Below, in pieces: positions 41,942 to 51,584 of a DNA stretch of 64,000 nt. How positions within the stretch are numbered: position 1 is the first letter of the stretch; each line of letters opens with the position of its first letter. The position numbers and the translations under genes are program-made. The notes under the pieces were generated by a model. The model was given only the letters and a program-made list of their open reading frames with translations, did not search any database and was not told the DNA's origin. The stretch comes from Arthrobacter sp. CJ23 (GTDB lineage Bacteria > Actinomycetota > Actinomycetes > Actinomycetales > Micrococcaceae), in NCBI RefSeq assembly GCF_024741795.1, contig NZ_CP102950.1, positions 2,914,001 to 2,978,000 of the forward strand. The letters run 5' to 3'.

Positions 41942-43012
41942 ATGAGTGTTGAAGCCCTCCCGCCCGTCCCGCCGTCGTTCGAATCCCGTGTCCACGGCTG
42001 CCTGTTGGGCGGCGCCCTGGGCGATTCCCTCGGCTACGCGGTGGAGTTCGACAAGATCGGCGCCATCCGGGAACGCTTCGGCGCCGCGGGGCTCACCTCC
42101 TTCGGACAGCTCGACGGCGGCAGCCACTTTTCGGACGACACCCAGATGACGCTGTACACCGTTGACGGCCTGGTGGAAGCCCTCGAGTGGGCCAACGACG
42201 GCGTGGCCGCCGATGAACTCGCGTGCCTGTGGCTGGCCTACCTCCGGTGGCTTGCGACGCAGGGCGTTCCGGTCCCGGACTCGGCCCCGGCCCCGCAGCC
42301 ACGCTGGATCGACGCCCAGGAAGTGCTGCACCACCGCCGGGCCCCCGGCAATGCCTGCCTCAGCGGCCTCTCCGGCGGGACCATGGGAACCGTGGGCCGA
42401 CCCGTGAATCCCGATTCCAAGGGCTGCGGCACCGTGATGCGCTCGGCACCTTTCGGGCTGATCCCGCACATTTCCCGCGAAGCCGTCTACAAGCTCAGTT
42501 CCGACGCCGCGTCCCTGACCCACGGGCATCCCTCCGCCAGGCTCAGCGCCGCGGCCTTCAGCCTGCTGATCCACCACATCATTGCCGGCAGCGGGGTCCG
42601 CGAGGCGGCCGCCGAAGCCCTCTCCTACGTGAATGGCGTGCCCACCAAGGCACCCGAACTGCCGGAACGGCTGGAAGCCGCGCTGGCACTCAGCGCCGCC
42701 GGCACCGTGCTGGCCCCAGAGGAACTCACCGCGGCGCTCGGCGAGGGCTGGGTGGCGGAGGAGGCACTCGCCGTCGGGCTCTACGCGGTGCTCTCAACGG
42801 AGGGAGCGGGCCCGGCCGAGCATTTCCGGAACGCGATCGGCGTCGCCGTGAACCATAGCGGGGACAGCGATTCCACCGGATCGATCGCGGGGAACATCCT
42901 GGGCGCCCTGTACGGCGAGGAGGCGCTTCCGGCCGACTGGCTGCAGGCACTGGAGGGCCCCGAGGTCATCCGCGGGATGGCCGGGCGGCTGCTCGCCGTG
43001 ACCACGGGCTAG
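41942..43012 (+). CDS. ADP-ribosylglycohydrolase family protein
   Basis: 356 residues, all-helical DraG/ARH fold that removes ADP-ribose from proteins or small molecules. The binuclear magnesium site motifs are HFSDDTQMT near residue 64 and VNHSGDSDSTGSIAGNILGAL near residue 302 (region; core SGDSDSTG). GCLLGGALGDSLGYAVEF starts the domain. ATG 41942. It is monocistronic between divergent DUF202 genes and the convergent DUF4395 gene. Link to NAD genes in the window is thematic only. Confidence 0.9.
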   Translation: MSVEALPPVPPSFESRVHGCLLGGALGDSLGYAVEFDKIGAIRERFGAAGLTSFGQLDGGSHFSDDTQMTLYTVDGLVEALEWANDGVAADELACLWLAYLRWLATQGVPVPDSAPAPQPRWIDAQEVLHHRRAPGNACLSGLSGGTMGTVGRPVNPDSKGCGTVMRSAPFGLIPHISREAVYKLSSDAASLTHGHPSARLSAAAFSLLIHHIIAGSGVREAAAEALSYVNGVPTKAPELPERLEAALALSAAGTVLAPEELTAALGEGWVAEEALAVGLYAVLSTEGAGPAEHFRNAIGVAVNHSGDSDSTGSIAGNILGALYGEEALPADWLQALEGPEVIRGMAGRLLAVTTG

Positions 43013-43025
43013 AAGGGCCGGCGGT

Positions 43026-43565
43026 TCAGGACTGGTGGAGCGTGATGTTGTTGCACGCTTCGCAAATCTCCTCTGGAATGAGACCGCGCTGCTGCAGGAA
43101 TCCGAAAATCACGCAGCCCAGGCAGAAACCGACGAACGATTCCAGCGACGCCGCAACAATCAGCAGACCCAGCAGAATCCACGCTGCCGGCGCGAAGCCG
43201 GTGAAGTAAAGCACGACGGCGGCCGTGGTCAGTGCGGCACCGATCCCCTGCGCGAAGCGCTTGGGCGGACCCGCCACCAGGCGGGCATGGCCGATGCGCG
43301 GCGCGAGGACCTTGACGGAGAGCAGGGCCAGCGGTGAAATCCGGGGGCCGAAGAGGACACGCAGCCAGAAGCCGGCCGCGATGAGCACCAGGCCCCAGCC
43401 GTTGCCGCTCAGCAGCGTCGCCACGGCCAGCAGGACCACGAGGCCGGCGGTGATCCGGGCGGCGTACTCGTTGACGGGGTTCGGGAACGCGAACACCGCA
43501 CGCCAGTCGACGCCGCGGCCCGGCGTGGCGGGAGCGGCGGTTTTGACCTGTCCAGTGTTGCGCAT
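43026..43565 (-). CDS. DUF4395 integral membrane protein
   Basis: 179 residues. VDWRAVFAFPNPVNEYAARITAG near the N-terminus (core FPNPVNEYAAR) and VGFCLGCVIFGFLQQRGLI near the C-terminus match DUF4395, with four membrane segments. The conserved GFCLGC cysteines are present, suggesting a redox or thiol function; no thioredoxin-like partner is adjacent, though DUF4395 often lies beside one. ATG 43565. Confidence 0.85.
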   Translation of the reverse strand: MRNTGQVKTAAPATPGRGVDWRAVFAFPNPVNEYAARITAGLVVLLAVATLLSGNGWGLVLIAAGFWLRVLFGPRISPLALLSVKVLAPRIGHARLVAGPPKRFAQGIGAALTTAAVVLYFTGFAPAAWILLGLLIVAASLESFVGFCLGCVIFGFLQQRGLIPEEICEACNNITLHQS

Positions 43566-43627
43566 GGGTCAAGGCTAGGAGCGGCCGGCTCCGCAGAGAA
43601 GCATTGTTGCTCCGTATGACCGCAGGC

Positions 43628-44644
43628 TCAACTGCCGCCCACCATTTGCAGGAACTCACCCTCGGAGACGACCTCGATCTGCTGGCCGCGGCCGTGCAGT
43701 TCCAGGACCTTCCGGGCTTTGCCGGTGAGTCGTCCGGCGCGCAGATCATCCGCCATGAAGCCATCGCCCACCACCAGCACCGTGGTGCGGGCCGTCACCC
43801 GGCTCTCGGGGCTGGCGCCCATCTCGGCGGCCCGGACCTTGGCCTCGGACCGGGCCATGGCGAGGTCGCCGGTGAAGACCACCGTCTGCCCGAAGAGCGG
43901 GTGCCCGGGCTCGGCTCCCGGATTCGGCAGCGGGTTGGGGCCTTCCTCGGGCCACGAGGAGCGGCGCGCTGCCCCGTTTTCCAGGGTGCGTTCGAACGGG
44001 CTGCCGCCGGGGGCTCCCCCGCCGCGTCCGGCGAGCGCCGCAAGCGTGGCCTTGGACAGTCCGTCCCGGGGATCGAAGGCCTGCTGCTTGGGCAATGAGA
44101 GTCCCAGCGACAGATAGAGTTCGGCGATGCTGTTGGCGTTGTTGCGGCGGGCAATGTCGATCAGGATCCCGGCGCAGGCACGGGCGTCCTCACCGGCGTC
44201 GTGGTGGTTGAGCAGCGGGACGCCGGCTTCCTCGGCCGCGTACGGCAGCGAGTTGGAGACCAGCGAATAACAGCGTCTGGACAGCATGACGGTGCAGACG
44301 TATTCGTAGGCCGGGCCGGCGAGGCCAGAAACCTCCAGCCCGGAGCGGATCACGCCGAGGTCGAAGGCGGCGTTGTGGGCTGCCAGGACGTCGCCGCCGA
44401 TGAACGCGCCGATCTCGGGGAAGAGTTCGCCGAACCGCGGCGCGCCGGCGACGTCTTCGGCGCGGATGCCGTGGATGCGGGTGTTGTGGAACTCGAAGTG
44501 GTCGTGGTTCTCCGGCGGGCGCATGAGCCAGGAGGCCTCTTCCACCACCACCCCGCCGCGGACCTTGCTCAGGCCGACGGAGCACGGGGACCCCCGGAAT
44601 CCGTTGGCTGTTTCAAAGTCGATCGCCGTAAAGTCCAATGCCAC
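43628..44644 (-). CDS. DnaQ-like exonuclease with C-terminal BRCT domain
   Basis: 338 residues. Residues 1-170 form a DEDDh 3'-5' exonuclease: AIDFETANG (D9, E11), LAAHNAAFDLGV, and HHDAGEDARACAGILIDIA. Residues about 245-335 form a BRCT domain, LFGQTVVFTGDLAMARSEAK with AAEMGASPESRVTARTTVLV. A Pro/Gly-rich linker joins them. Such proteins act in repair or proofreading-like trimming; the BRCT part suggests recruitment to DNA complexes. GTG 44644 is the start. Confidence 0.88.
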   Translation of the reverse strand: MALDFTAIDFETANGFRGSPCSVGLSKVRGGVVVEEASWLMRPPENHDHFEFHNTRIHGIRAEDVAGAPRFGELFPEIGAFIGGDVLAAHNAAFDLGVIRSGLEVSGLAGPAYEYVCTVMLSRRCYSLVSNSLPYAAEEAGVPLLNHHDAGEDARACAGILIDIARRNNANSIAELYLSLGLSLPKQQAFDPRDGLSKATLAALAGRGGGAPGGSPFERTLENGAARRSSWPEEGPNPLPNPGAEPGHPLFGQTVVFTGDLAMARSEAKVRAAEMGASPESRVTARTTVLVVGDGFMADDLRAGRLTGKARKVLELHGRGQQIEVVSEGEFLQMVGGS

Positions 44645-44816
44645 TGCACAAGGTTACAGCGGGCAGGGGCCGCCCCCTGCCGTGAATCGCGGCGGGACGG
44701 CCCCTTCGGCCTTGTTTGTGGCGAACGCTACATCGGAGGTGGCCTCCTCCGCTTGCGGCGGGGAAGCAGGCGCCCCTCAAGAGCCCCCGACGGCGGCCGT
44801 CAAGTAGGCTTGACCA

Positions 44817-45608
44817 GTGATCTTTTCTGCGATGAGCGACTTTGCCGTATCCACCATCGGGGGCGCGGGACCGGTGCAGCCGCACATGGCCTCGTTCCTC
44901 CCTGACTGGCTGAACCCCCAGATCTTCCTTGCTGACCCGGCCCTGGCGCCCTGGGTTGTGCTGCTCGTCTGCGGCATTGTCTTTGCCGAGACCGGCCTCC
45001 TGGTCGGATTCTTCCTGCCCGGGGACTCCATGCTCTTCACGGCCGGCCTCCTTGTGGCCACGGACACCATCAAGTTCAACGTGTGGGCTTTCGCCGCGCT
45101 GATTATCGTCTCAGCCGTCCTGGGCAACCAGACCGGCTACCTGATCGGTTCCAAGGCCGGGCCTGCCATCTTCAACAAGCCCGATTCCAAGCTGTTCAAG
45201 CGCGAAAACGTTGAAAGCGCACACGCCTTCTTCGAAAAGCACGGCGGCAAGGCCCTGATCCTGGCCCGCTTTGTCCCCATCATCCGCACCTTCGTCCCCG
45301 TGATCGTGGGCGTGGCCCAGATGGACAAGCGCAAGTTCTTCCTCTTCAACGTGATCGGCGCCGTCCTCTGGGGCGGCGGCGTCACCCTGCTGGGGTACCT
45401 GCTGGGCGACCGCGTGCCGTGGGTCCGGGACAACCTGGACATCATCTTCATCGTGATCGTGCTGCTCTCGGTGATCCCCGTGGCTATCGAGGTGGCGCGC
45501 GGATTCTTCGCCAAGCGCAAGGCCGCAGCCCTGGGCACGGACCCCGTGGAGGAATTCATCGAAGAGCACGAACCCGAGGCCGAGCGGAAAACCCACCGCG
45601 ACCACTAA
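44817..45608 (+). CDS. DedA-family membrane protein
   Basis: 263 residues with the SNARE-associated/DedA domain: ETGLLVGFFLPGDSMLFTAG, then VLGNQTGYLIGSKAGPAIF and ARFVPIIRTFVPVIVGVAQM, with the essential acidic and arginine residues in place. DedA proteins are proposed lipid (undecaprenyl phosphate) flippases. The C-terminal tail is charged and Glu-rich. GTG 44817 is used; ATG 44832 is a possible start. A strong terminator follows. Confidence 0.88.
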   Translation: MIFSAMSDFAVSTIGGAGPVQPHMASFLPDWLNPQIFLADPALAPWVVLLVCGIVFAETGLLVGFFLPGDSMLFTAGLLVATDTIKFNVWAFAALIIVSAVLGNQTGYLIGSKAGPAIFNKPDSKLFKRENVESAHAFFEKHGGKALILARFVPIIRTFVPVIVGVAQMDKRKFFLFNVIGAVLWGGGVTLLGYLLGDRVPWVRDNLDIIFIVIVLLSVIPVAIEVARGFFAKRKAAALGTDPVEEFIEEHEPEAERKTHRDH

Positions 45609-45624
45609 GTCCGGTACAAAGCAG

Positions 45625-45662
45625 AAAGGCACCCCGCGCGGTTCATAGGCGGGGTGCCTTTT
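45625..45662. terminator. rho-independent terminator between dedA-like gene and rdgB
   Basis: AAAGGCACCCCGC (45625-45637) pairs with GCGGGGTGCCTTT (45649-45661), 11-base loop, followed by further T. A reverse A/T arrangement makes it usable from both converging genes. Confidence 0.9.
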
Positions 45663-45683
45663 CTTGTGTGCGTCCGGGACCGG

Positions 45684-46318
45684 CTACTGCAGCGCCGCGA
45701 CGATCGCCGGGAGCAGGGCGCGGAAGGCCTTGCCGCGGTGGCTGATCGCGTTCTTCTCCTCGGAACTCAGTTCGGCGCAGCTGCGGTCCATGCCCAGCGG
45801 CTGCAGGACCGGGTCGTAGCCGAAACCACCGGCCCCGCGAGGTTCGCGGAGCAGCGTCCCTTCGAGCTGGCCGTATTCCACCACTTCGCGGGCGCCAGCG
45901 GCCTCCGGCACGGCCAGGGCCGCGGCGCACACGAACGCCGCACCGCGGTGGGAGTCCGGCACGTCGGAGAGCTGGGCCAGCAGGAGGTTGAGGTTGGCGG
46001 TGTCGTCGCCGTGCGTCCCGGACCAGCGGGCCGAGAAGATGCCCGGGGCGCCGCCCAGCACGTCCACGGACAGTCCGGAATCGTCGGCGATGGCCACCAG
46101 CCCCGTGGCCTCGGCCACAGCGCGCGCCTTCAGCAGCGAGTTTTCGGCGAACGTCACGCCGGTCTCTGCGACGTCGGGGGCACCGGCCGCAGCAGCGTCC
46201 ACCACCTGGGTGTCGACGTCGAGCCCTGGAACCTGGCCGCGCAGCAGCTCACGGAGCTCCCTCAGCTTGCCCTTGTTGTGCGTCGCCAGGACGAGCCGGG
46301 GCGCCACGGCTGCCCCGC

Positions 46319-46322
<4 letters not shown>
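45684..46322 (-). CDS. rdgB: RdgB/HAM1-family XTP/dITP pyrophosphatase
   Basis: 212 residues. It hydrolyses non-canonical purine nucleoside triphosphates. Motifs: [65 protein letters not shown] and [17 protein letters not shown] 46322 overlaps the rph stop (GTGA), so they are coupled. The frame is open further upstream only as antisense to rph. Confidence 0.93.
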
Positions 46323-47077
<755 letters not shown>

Positions 47078-47140
47078 ACGACAAGCTTAGTCACCCGGCA
47101 CAGGCGCCCGACGCCGGCCGGTCAGCGCACCGACTTCCCG

Positions 47141-47206
47141 CCCAACTGGGTAGCAGTAAGTGTCGTTTTGAGCGGGCAAAACGTCACTTACTGCTACCCA
47201 GTTGGG
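47141..47206. repeat. long intergenic inverted repeat (family B, copy 2)
   Basis: A 30-bp arm (47141-47170, starting cccaactgggtagcagtaag) pairs with 47177-47206 with one mismatch around agcggg. It lies between the MBL gene stop and rph start. Shared blocks with 14409-14459: gtagc near the arm start, tgtcgtt near the loop and gttgggcc at the end. It could form a 66-nt hairpin in RNA. Confidence 0.85.
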
Positions 47207-47207
47207 C

Positions 47208-48005
47208 CTAGACCGTGTAGTGGACGCCCGCGACGGCAACGGCCACGTCACCGGCGAACGCGGGCCGGGCGTCGGCCATGACCTTCGTCTGCGAGGTCCA
47301 GACCGGGATGTGCGTCAGCAGCAGCCGCTTGGCACCGGCGTTCGTGGCGGCCTCGGCGGCCCGCTTGCCGGTGAGGTGCACGTCCTTGATCTCATCGTCC
47401 CGGCCCTCCTCGAAGGCCGCCTCGCACAGGAAGAGGTCCGAGTCCTTGGCGGCATCCTCCAGGCCCTGGCAGGAATCGGTGTCGCCCGAGTAGGTCAACA
47501 CGCGGGTCACGGGGACGCCGTCCTTGCCCGGTTCGGTGGCTTCCACACGCAGGGCGTAGGCCTCCTCCACCGGGTGGTTGGCCGCGAACGGCGTCACGGT
47601 GAAGGGGCCCACCGTGACGGACTGCAGCTCGGTCCAGTTGGCGAAGTCGAATTCCTCATGCATGCCCGGGTCAAGCTCCAGGCCATAGGCGGTGGCCATG
47701 CGGTCCGCCGTCGCGGCCGGTCCCCAGACAGGAATGCGGCCACGGCCCCAGCCGCCCGGCTTCCAGCGCACGGCAACGTGCAGCCCGCACAGGTCCATGC
47801 AGTGGTCCGGGTGGAGGTGGGTCAGGAAGATCGCGTCGATGTCCTCCAGGTCCGTGTAGCGCTGGATCGCGCCGAGGGCGCCGCTGCCCAGGTCCATGAC
47901 GATCTTCCACTGGCGTTCGCCATCATGGGCGGTCACCAGGTAGCACGACGCCGGAGAGCCCGGGCCGGGGAACGATCCCGTGCAGCCCACAATGGTCAGT
48001 TTCAC
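47208..48005 (-). CDS. MBL-fold metal-dependent hydrolase
   Basis: 265 residues of the metallo-beta-lactamase fold. The metal motif [11 protein letters not shown] (HxHxDH), [20 protein letters not shown] and [12 protein letters not shown] supply the zinc ligands. Sequence and neighbourhood match the conserved actinobacterial MBL protein between murI and rph, with suggested phosphodiesterase or RNase Z-like activity; not proven. ATG 48005 overlaps the murI stop by 4 bases. Confidence 0.85.
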   Translation of the reverse strand: MKLTIVGCTGSFPGPGSPASCYLVTAHDGERQWKIVMDLGSGALGAIQRYTDLEDIDAIFLTHLHPDHCMDLCGLHVAVRWKPGGWGRGRIPVWGPAATADRMATAYGLELDPGMHEEFDFANWTELQSVTVGPFTVTPFAANHPVEEAYALRVEATEPGKDGVPVTRVLTYSGDTDSCQGLEDAAKDSDLFLCEAAFEEGRDDEIKDVHLTGKRAAEAATNAGAKRLLLTHIPVWTSQTKVMADARPAFAGDVAVAVAGVHYTV

Positions 48006-49060
48006 AGGCCACGCCCGGACGCCGAATTGAGACCCTCGGCATTGAGGCCCGCCGCGTTGAGGCCCGCCGCGGACTCGACGAAGTTGGATCGGCGGATTCG
48101 CCCGGAGCCGGCGCGGGCCGCCTCGAGCATTTCAGGCGTGATCCGGGCGAGGCTGCCGGTGGGGTACTGCGCGGCCACGTGGTCCACGTGCTGGACGGAC
48201 AAAACCTCGGGACCCAGGAAGCGGCGGGCGAGGGTCTCGAACTCTCCGGCGTCCCCGGTGGCCACGAAGTCGTGCCTGGGCGCACTGGCCTCGGAGCGCT
48301 GGATGCCGTGGGTGGCCAGGGCCCGGTACACATCCTTGGCGGTTTCCTCGGCGCTGGAGACCAGGGTCACGGACTCCCCCATGACGAAGGAAATGACGCC
48401 GGTCAGCAGCGGGTAGTGCGTGCAGCCGAGCACCACCGTGTCCACGCCGGCGGCCTTGAGCGGCTCCAGGTAGCTGTTGGCGGCGGCCAGGAGCTCCGGC
48501 CCCGTGGTGATCCCGGCTTCGACGAAGTTGACGAACTCCGGGCAGGCCACGGAGGTGATGGCGAGGTCCGGGGCGGCGGCGAAGGTGTCCTCGTAGGCCC
48601 GCGAGCCCACGGTGGCGGAGGTGCCGATGACACCGATCCGGCCGCTGCGGGTGGCGGACACCGCGCGGCGGACCGCGGGCTGGATGACCTCGATGACGGG
48701 GATGCCGTAGCGGGCCGTGTAGCGTTCGCGGGCGTCGCGGAGCACGGCGGCGGAGGCCGAGTTGCAGGCGATGGTCAGCAGCTTCACGCCGGAGTCCACC
48801 AGTTCGTCCATGACGCCCAGGGCGCTGGCGCGGACCTCGGCGATGGGAAGCGGACCGTAGGGGCCGTTGGCGGTGTCGCCGACGTAGAGGATGGATTCGT
48901 TGGGCAGCTGGTCGATGATGGACCTGGCCACGGTCAGGCCGCCCACACCGGAATCGAAGATGCCGATCGGGCGGGAGCCCAGCTGGCTGGCGGCCGTGGT
49001 GTTGTCTGGGGATTCTGTTGCCGCCGATGCGGCGCTCCCCTTGCCCGATGCTGAACTCAT
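48002..49060 (-). CDS. murI: glutamate racemase
   Basis: 352 residues, longer than the usual 270. It converts L- to D-glutamate for peptidoglycan. The catalytic cysteines C99 ([10 protein letters not shown]) and C213 (VLGCTHYPL), and [16 protein letters not shown] at the domain start, are present. A 29-residue Ser/Ala/Thr-rich N-terminus and a C-terminal tail follow. The tail contains three near repeats of GLNAA (about residues 334-348). ATG 49060 is used; ATG 49099 is possible. The stop overlaps the MBL start. Confidence 0.93.
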   Translation of the reverse strand: MSSASGKGSAASAATESPDNTTAASQLGSRPIGIFDSGVGGLTVARSIIDQLPNESILYVGDTANGPYGPLPIAEVRASALGVMDELVDSGVKLLTIACNSASAAVLRDARERYTARYGIPVIEVIQPAVRRAVSATRSGRIGVIGTSATVGSRAYEDTFAAAPDLAITSVACPEFVNFVEAGITTGPELLAAANSYLEPLKAAGVDTVVLGCTHYPLLTGVISFVMGESVTLVSSAEETAKDVYRALATHGIQRSEASAPRHDFVATGDAGEFETLARRFLGPEVLSVQHVDHVAAQYPTGSLARITPEMLEAARAGSGRIRRSNFVESAAGLNAAGLNAEGLNSASGRGL

Positions 49061-49154
49061 GATTATTCGAGAATAAGGCTTCGCCCCTGTTGCAGCCATC
49101 ACCTGTGGCCCCCGCCTCATGTCTGATTTGTCACATGGCGGGGGTGCCTGCACC

Positions 49155-49721
49155 TCAGGATTTGCGCTCCAGGGCCGCCAGCATGGACTGCACCAGGGAC
49201 TCCTGCAGCCACGTGGTGAAGTTGTAGACGAGGGCCAGGTAGCTCTCCACGTCCTCGGCCTGGGACCAGTCCTGCATGCTGTGGACGTGGTCGGCGTCGG
49301 CTTCGTCACGGATGTCCAGGCGCTCGGCCAACACCAGGCGCACGTCATTGAGGGCCATGGACCAGCGGCGCGCTTCTTCCGGAGACAGCAGGAGATCGTC
49401 CTTGTCCAGCCCCAGTGCCGTGGCGCGCAGGGCGCCGATCTTGCTTTCCCGGACGGAGCGTTCGGTGAGCTGGCGGAACTCCAGGGACCCGGCGTCGTCG
49501 TCCTTCATGGCGTTTGGCAGGAGCCGCAACAGGGCACGGTCGCTCGGTTCCTGGACGTCCATGTCCAGGCCGATCAGGGCGGCCAGCGGGTCCTCGTCCT
49601 CGCGCGACTCCGTCTCGAGCATGGAGATGACGTCGTTCAGGAGACCGCGCAGGAGCTCGCGCTCGGCGGGTTCGAGGTACCCGGTGATGCCCTTGAGCCC
49701 GTATTTGAATGCCTTAGCCAC
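49155..49721 (-). CDS. DUF2017 family protein
   Basis: 188 residues from GTG 49721, starting [20 protein letters not shown]. The predicted helices and [20 protein letters not shown] are DUF2017 features; it nearly always follows clpS in actinobacteria, as here (8-base overlap). This suggests involvement with Clp proteolysis or substrate delivery, but no function is known. Confidence 0.88.
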   Translation of the reverse strand: MAKAFKYGLKGITGYLEPAERELLRGLLNDVISMLETESREDEDPLAALIGLDMDVQEPSDRALLRLLPNAMKDDDAGSLEFRQLTERSVRESKIGALRATALGLDKDDLLLSPEEARRWSMALNDVRLVLAERLDIRDEADADHVHSMQDWSQAEDVESYLALVYNFTTWLQESLVQSMLAALERKS

Positions 49722-50076
49722 GCGCGCTGCCGCCCTTTCCTGGGGCGTCGTTGCCGCTGGCGGCCTTCTCCACGGTGGCCCACAGACCATAGCCGTGCAT
49801 GGCCACCGCGTGCTGTTCCACTTGTTCCTTGCTGCCGTGCGCCACGATGGAGCGGCCCTTCTTGTGGACCTCCATCATGAGCTTGTTGGACTTGGCCTCC
49901 GAGTAGCCGAAGTAGCTCTGGAACACGAAACTCACATAGCTCATGAGGTTGACGGGATCGTTCCAGATCACCAGGTTCCAGGGGATGTCCGGAGCTGTCA
50001 GGACATCTGTGAACGTCTGCTCTGCAGCCTCTGTCCGCTCATCAATGTCCGTGCCGAACGCAACGCTTGGGGTCAT
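49714..50076 (-). CDS. clpS: ATP-dependent Clp protease adaptor ClpS
   Basis: 120 residues. The N-degron pocket region PWNLVIWNDPVNLMSYVSFV, then KLMMEVHKKGRSIVAHGSKE and the C-terminal YGLWATVEK are present. ClpS delivers N-end-rule substrates to ClpC or ClpA. A flexible 25-residue N-terminus precedes the domain. ATG 50076; first gene of a run going clpS-DUF2017-murI-MBL. Confidence 0.93.
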   Translation of the reverse strand: MTPSVAFGTDIDERTEAAEQTFTDVLTAPDIPWNLVIWNDPVNLMSYVSFVFQSYFGYSEAKSNKLMMEVHKKGRSIVAHGSKEQVEQHAVAMHGYGLWATVEKAASGNDAPGKGGSARG

Positions 50077-50097
50077 CTGTCCATTCTATGGCCGCCT

Positions 50098-50157
50098 GGG
50101 CCCACACCGGCGAGGGCCCCGCGTCGGGGGCCCACACCGGCGAGGGCCCCGCGTCGA
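50098..50157. repeat. 30-bp tandem repeat, two copies (left half of the 59-bp element)
   Basis: gggcccacaccggcgagggc then cccgcgtcgg/a, repeated at 50098-50127 and 50128-50157. It corresponds to the first half of the 59-bp element at 4472-4588 (minus sense) and is joined to the right-half array at 50160. Confidence 0.85.
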
Positions 50158-50159
50158 GC

Positions 50160-50243
50160 GGAGCGAGACGTGGGAGACGGTGGGGACGGAGCGAGACGTG
50201 GGAGCCGGTGGGGACAGAGCGAGACGTGGGAGACGGTGGGGAC
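50160..50243. repeat. 28-bp tandem repeat, three copies (right half of the 59-bp element)
   Basis: (g/a)gagcgagacgtgggagac then ggtggggac, at 50160-50187, 50188-50215 and 50216-50243; copies differ at two positions. It ends 12 bases before the pncB start codon, so it lies in the clpS/pncB divergent promoter region. No spacers, so not CRISPR. Confidence 0.9.
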
Positions 50244-50255
50244 TAGAGTGAATTC

Positions 50256-51584
50256 GTGAGTAGATCCACCACGTGGGAGCATCCCCGCACCTCCTTGTTC
50301 ACCGACCACTACGAGCTGACCATGCTCCAGGCCGCCCTGCATTCGGGCGCCGCGCACCGCCGCTCGGTGTTCGAGGCGTTCGCGCGCAGGCTCCCGGACG
50401 GACGCCGCTACGGCGTGGTGGGCGGGACGGGCCGGCTCCTGGAGGGGATCGTCGACTTCCGCTTCGGCGACTCCGAGCTGGAGTCCCTGGAGCGCAACGC
50501 CGTGGTGAACCGCGAGACGCTGGACTACCTGGCCAACTACCGGTTCAGCGGCGACATCTGGGGCTACGCCGAGGGCGAGGCCTACTTCCCCTACTCCCCC
50601 ATCCTGATCGTGGAATCCACCTTCGCCGAGGCCTGCATCCTGGAGACATACATCCTCTCCGTGCTCAACCACGACAGCGCCATTGCCTCCGCTGCCTCGC
50701 GCATGACCTCGGCGGCCGGCAGCCGGCCGTGCATCGAGATGGGCTCGCGCCGCACCCACGAGGAATCCGCGACGGCGGCCGCCCGGGCCGCTGTCATTGC
50801 CGGCTTTGCCAGCACCTCCAACCTCGAGGCGGGGCGCCGCTTCGGCCTCAAGACCGTGGGCACCGCAGCCCACTCCTTCACGCTCCTGCACGACACCGAA
50901 CGCGAGGCGTTCGAAGCACAGATCGCCGCATTCGGACCGGGAACCACGCTGCTCGTGGACACCTACGACGTCGAGACCGCCGTGCGGACCGCCGTCGAAC
51001 TGGCCGGCGACAAGCTCGGCGCCGTCCGCCTGGACTCCGGCGACCTGGTGGCGCAGGCCCAGTGGGTGCGGCAGTTGCTGGACGAACTCGGCAACGTCAA
51101 CACGCGCATTGTGGTCACCTCGGACCTGGACGAATACGCCATCGCGGCCCTGCAATCGGCGCCCGTGGACTCCTATGGCGTGGGCACCTCCCTGGTCACG
51201 GGTTCCGGCGCGCCCACAGCCAGCATGGTCTACAAGCTGGTCAGCCGCACCAACGATGCCGGCGAGTTCGTCTCCGTGGCCAAGGCCGCCAAGAACAAGG
51301 CCAGCATGGGCGGCCGGAAGTATGCGCTCCGCAGGCTCAACGAACGCGGCATCGCCATGCAGGAAATCGTCGGCATCGGGCACCGCCCGGAGGACGACGG
51401 CAACGACCGCGCCCTGCTGCAGCAGTTCGTCAAGAACGGAGAGCTCCTCCCCGGCTGGACCGGCCACGAAGGCGTGGTCCGCGCCCAGGAACGGCACGCA
51501 GCCACCATGGCCGAGCTGCCCGCCGTGGTCAACCGCCTGCAACGCGGCGAACCCGCCATCCCCACCGTCTACGAGGAGGACTGA
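50256..51584 (+). CDS. pncB: nicotinate phosphoribosyltransferase
   Basis: 442 residues. It makes nicotinate mononucleotide from nicotinate and PRPP (NAD salvage). Motifs: LFTDHYELTMLQAALHSG, then RPCIEMGSRRTHEESA, GTAAHSFTLLH (active-site histidine) and VRLDSGDLVAQAQ, and YGVGTSLVTGSGAP. GTG 50256 is the start, close behind the 28-bp tandem array. The stop overlaps pncA by one base (TGATG). It complements the nadABC operon at 14-20 kb. Confidence 0.94.
   Translation: MSRSTTWEHPRTSLFTDHYELTMLQAALHSGAAHRRSVFEAFARRLPDGRRYGVVGGTGRLLEGIVDFRFGDSELESLERNAVVNRETLDYLANYRFSGDIWGYAEGEAYFPYSPILIVESTFAEACILETYILSVLNHDSAIASAASRMTSAAGSRPCIEMGSRRTHEESATAAARAAVIAGFASTSNLEAGRRFGLKTVGTAAHSFTLLHDTEREAFEAQIAAFGPGTTLLVDTYDVETAVRTAVELAGDKLGAVRLDSGDLVAQAQWVRQLLDELGNVNTRIVVTSDLDEYAIAALQSAPVDSYGVGTSLVTGSGAPTASMVYKLVSRTNDAGEFVSVAKAAKNKASMGGRKYALRRLNERGIAMQEIVGIGHRPEDDGNDRALLQQFVKNGELLPGWTGHEGVVRAQERHAATMAELPAVVNRLQRGEPAIPTVYEED

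Noticed and set aside
50160..50243. Possible CRISPR array (28-bp repeats)
   Set aside because: Repeats are head to tail with no spacers, and no cas genes are near.
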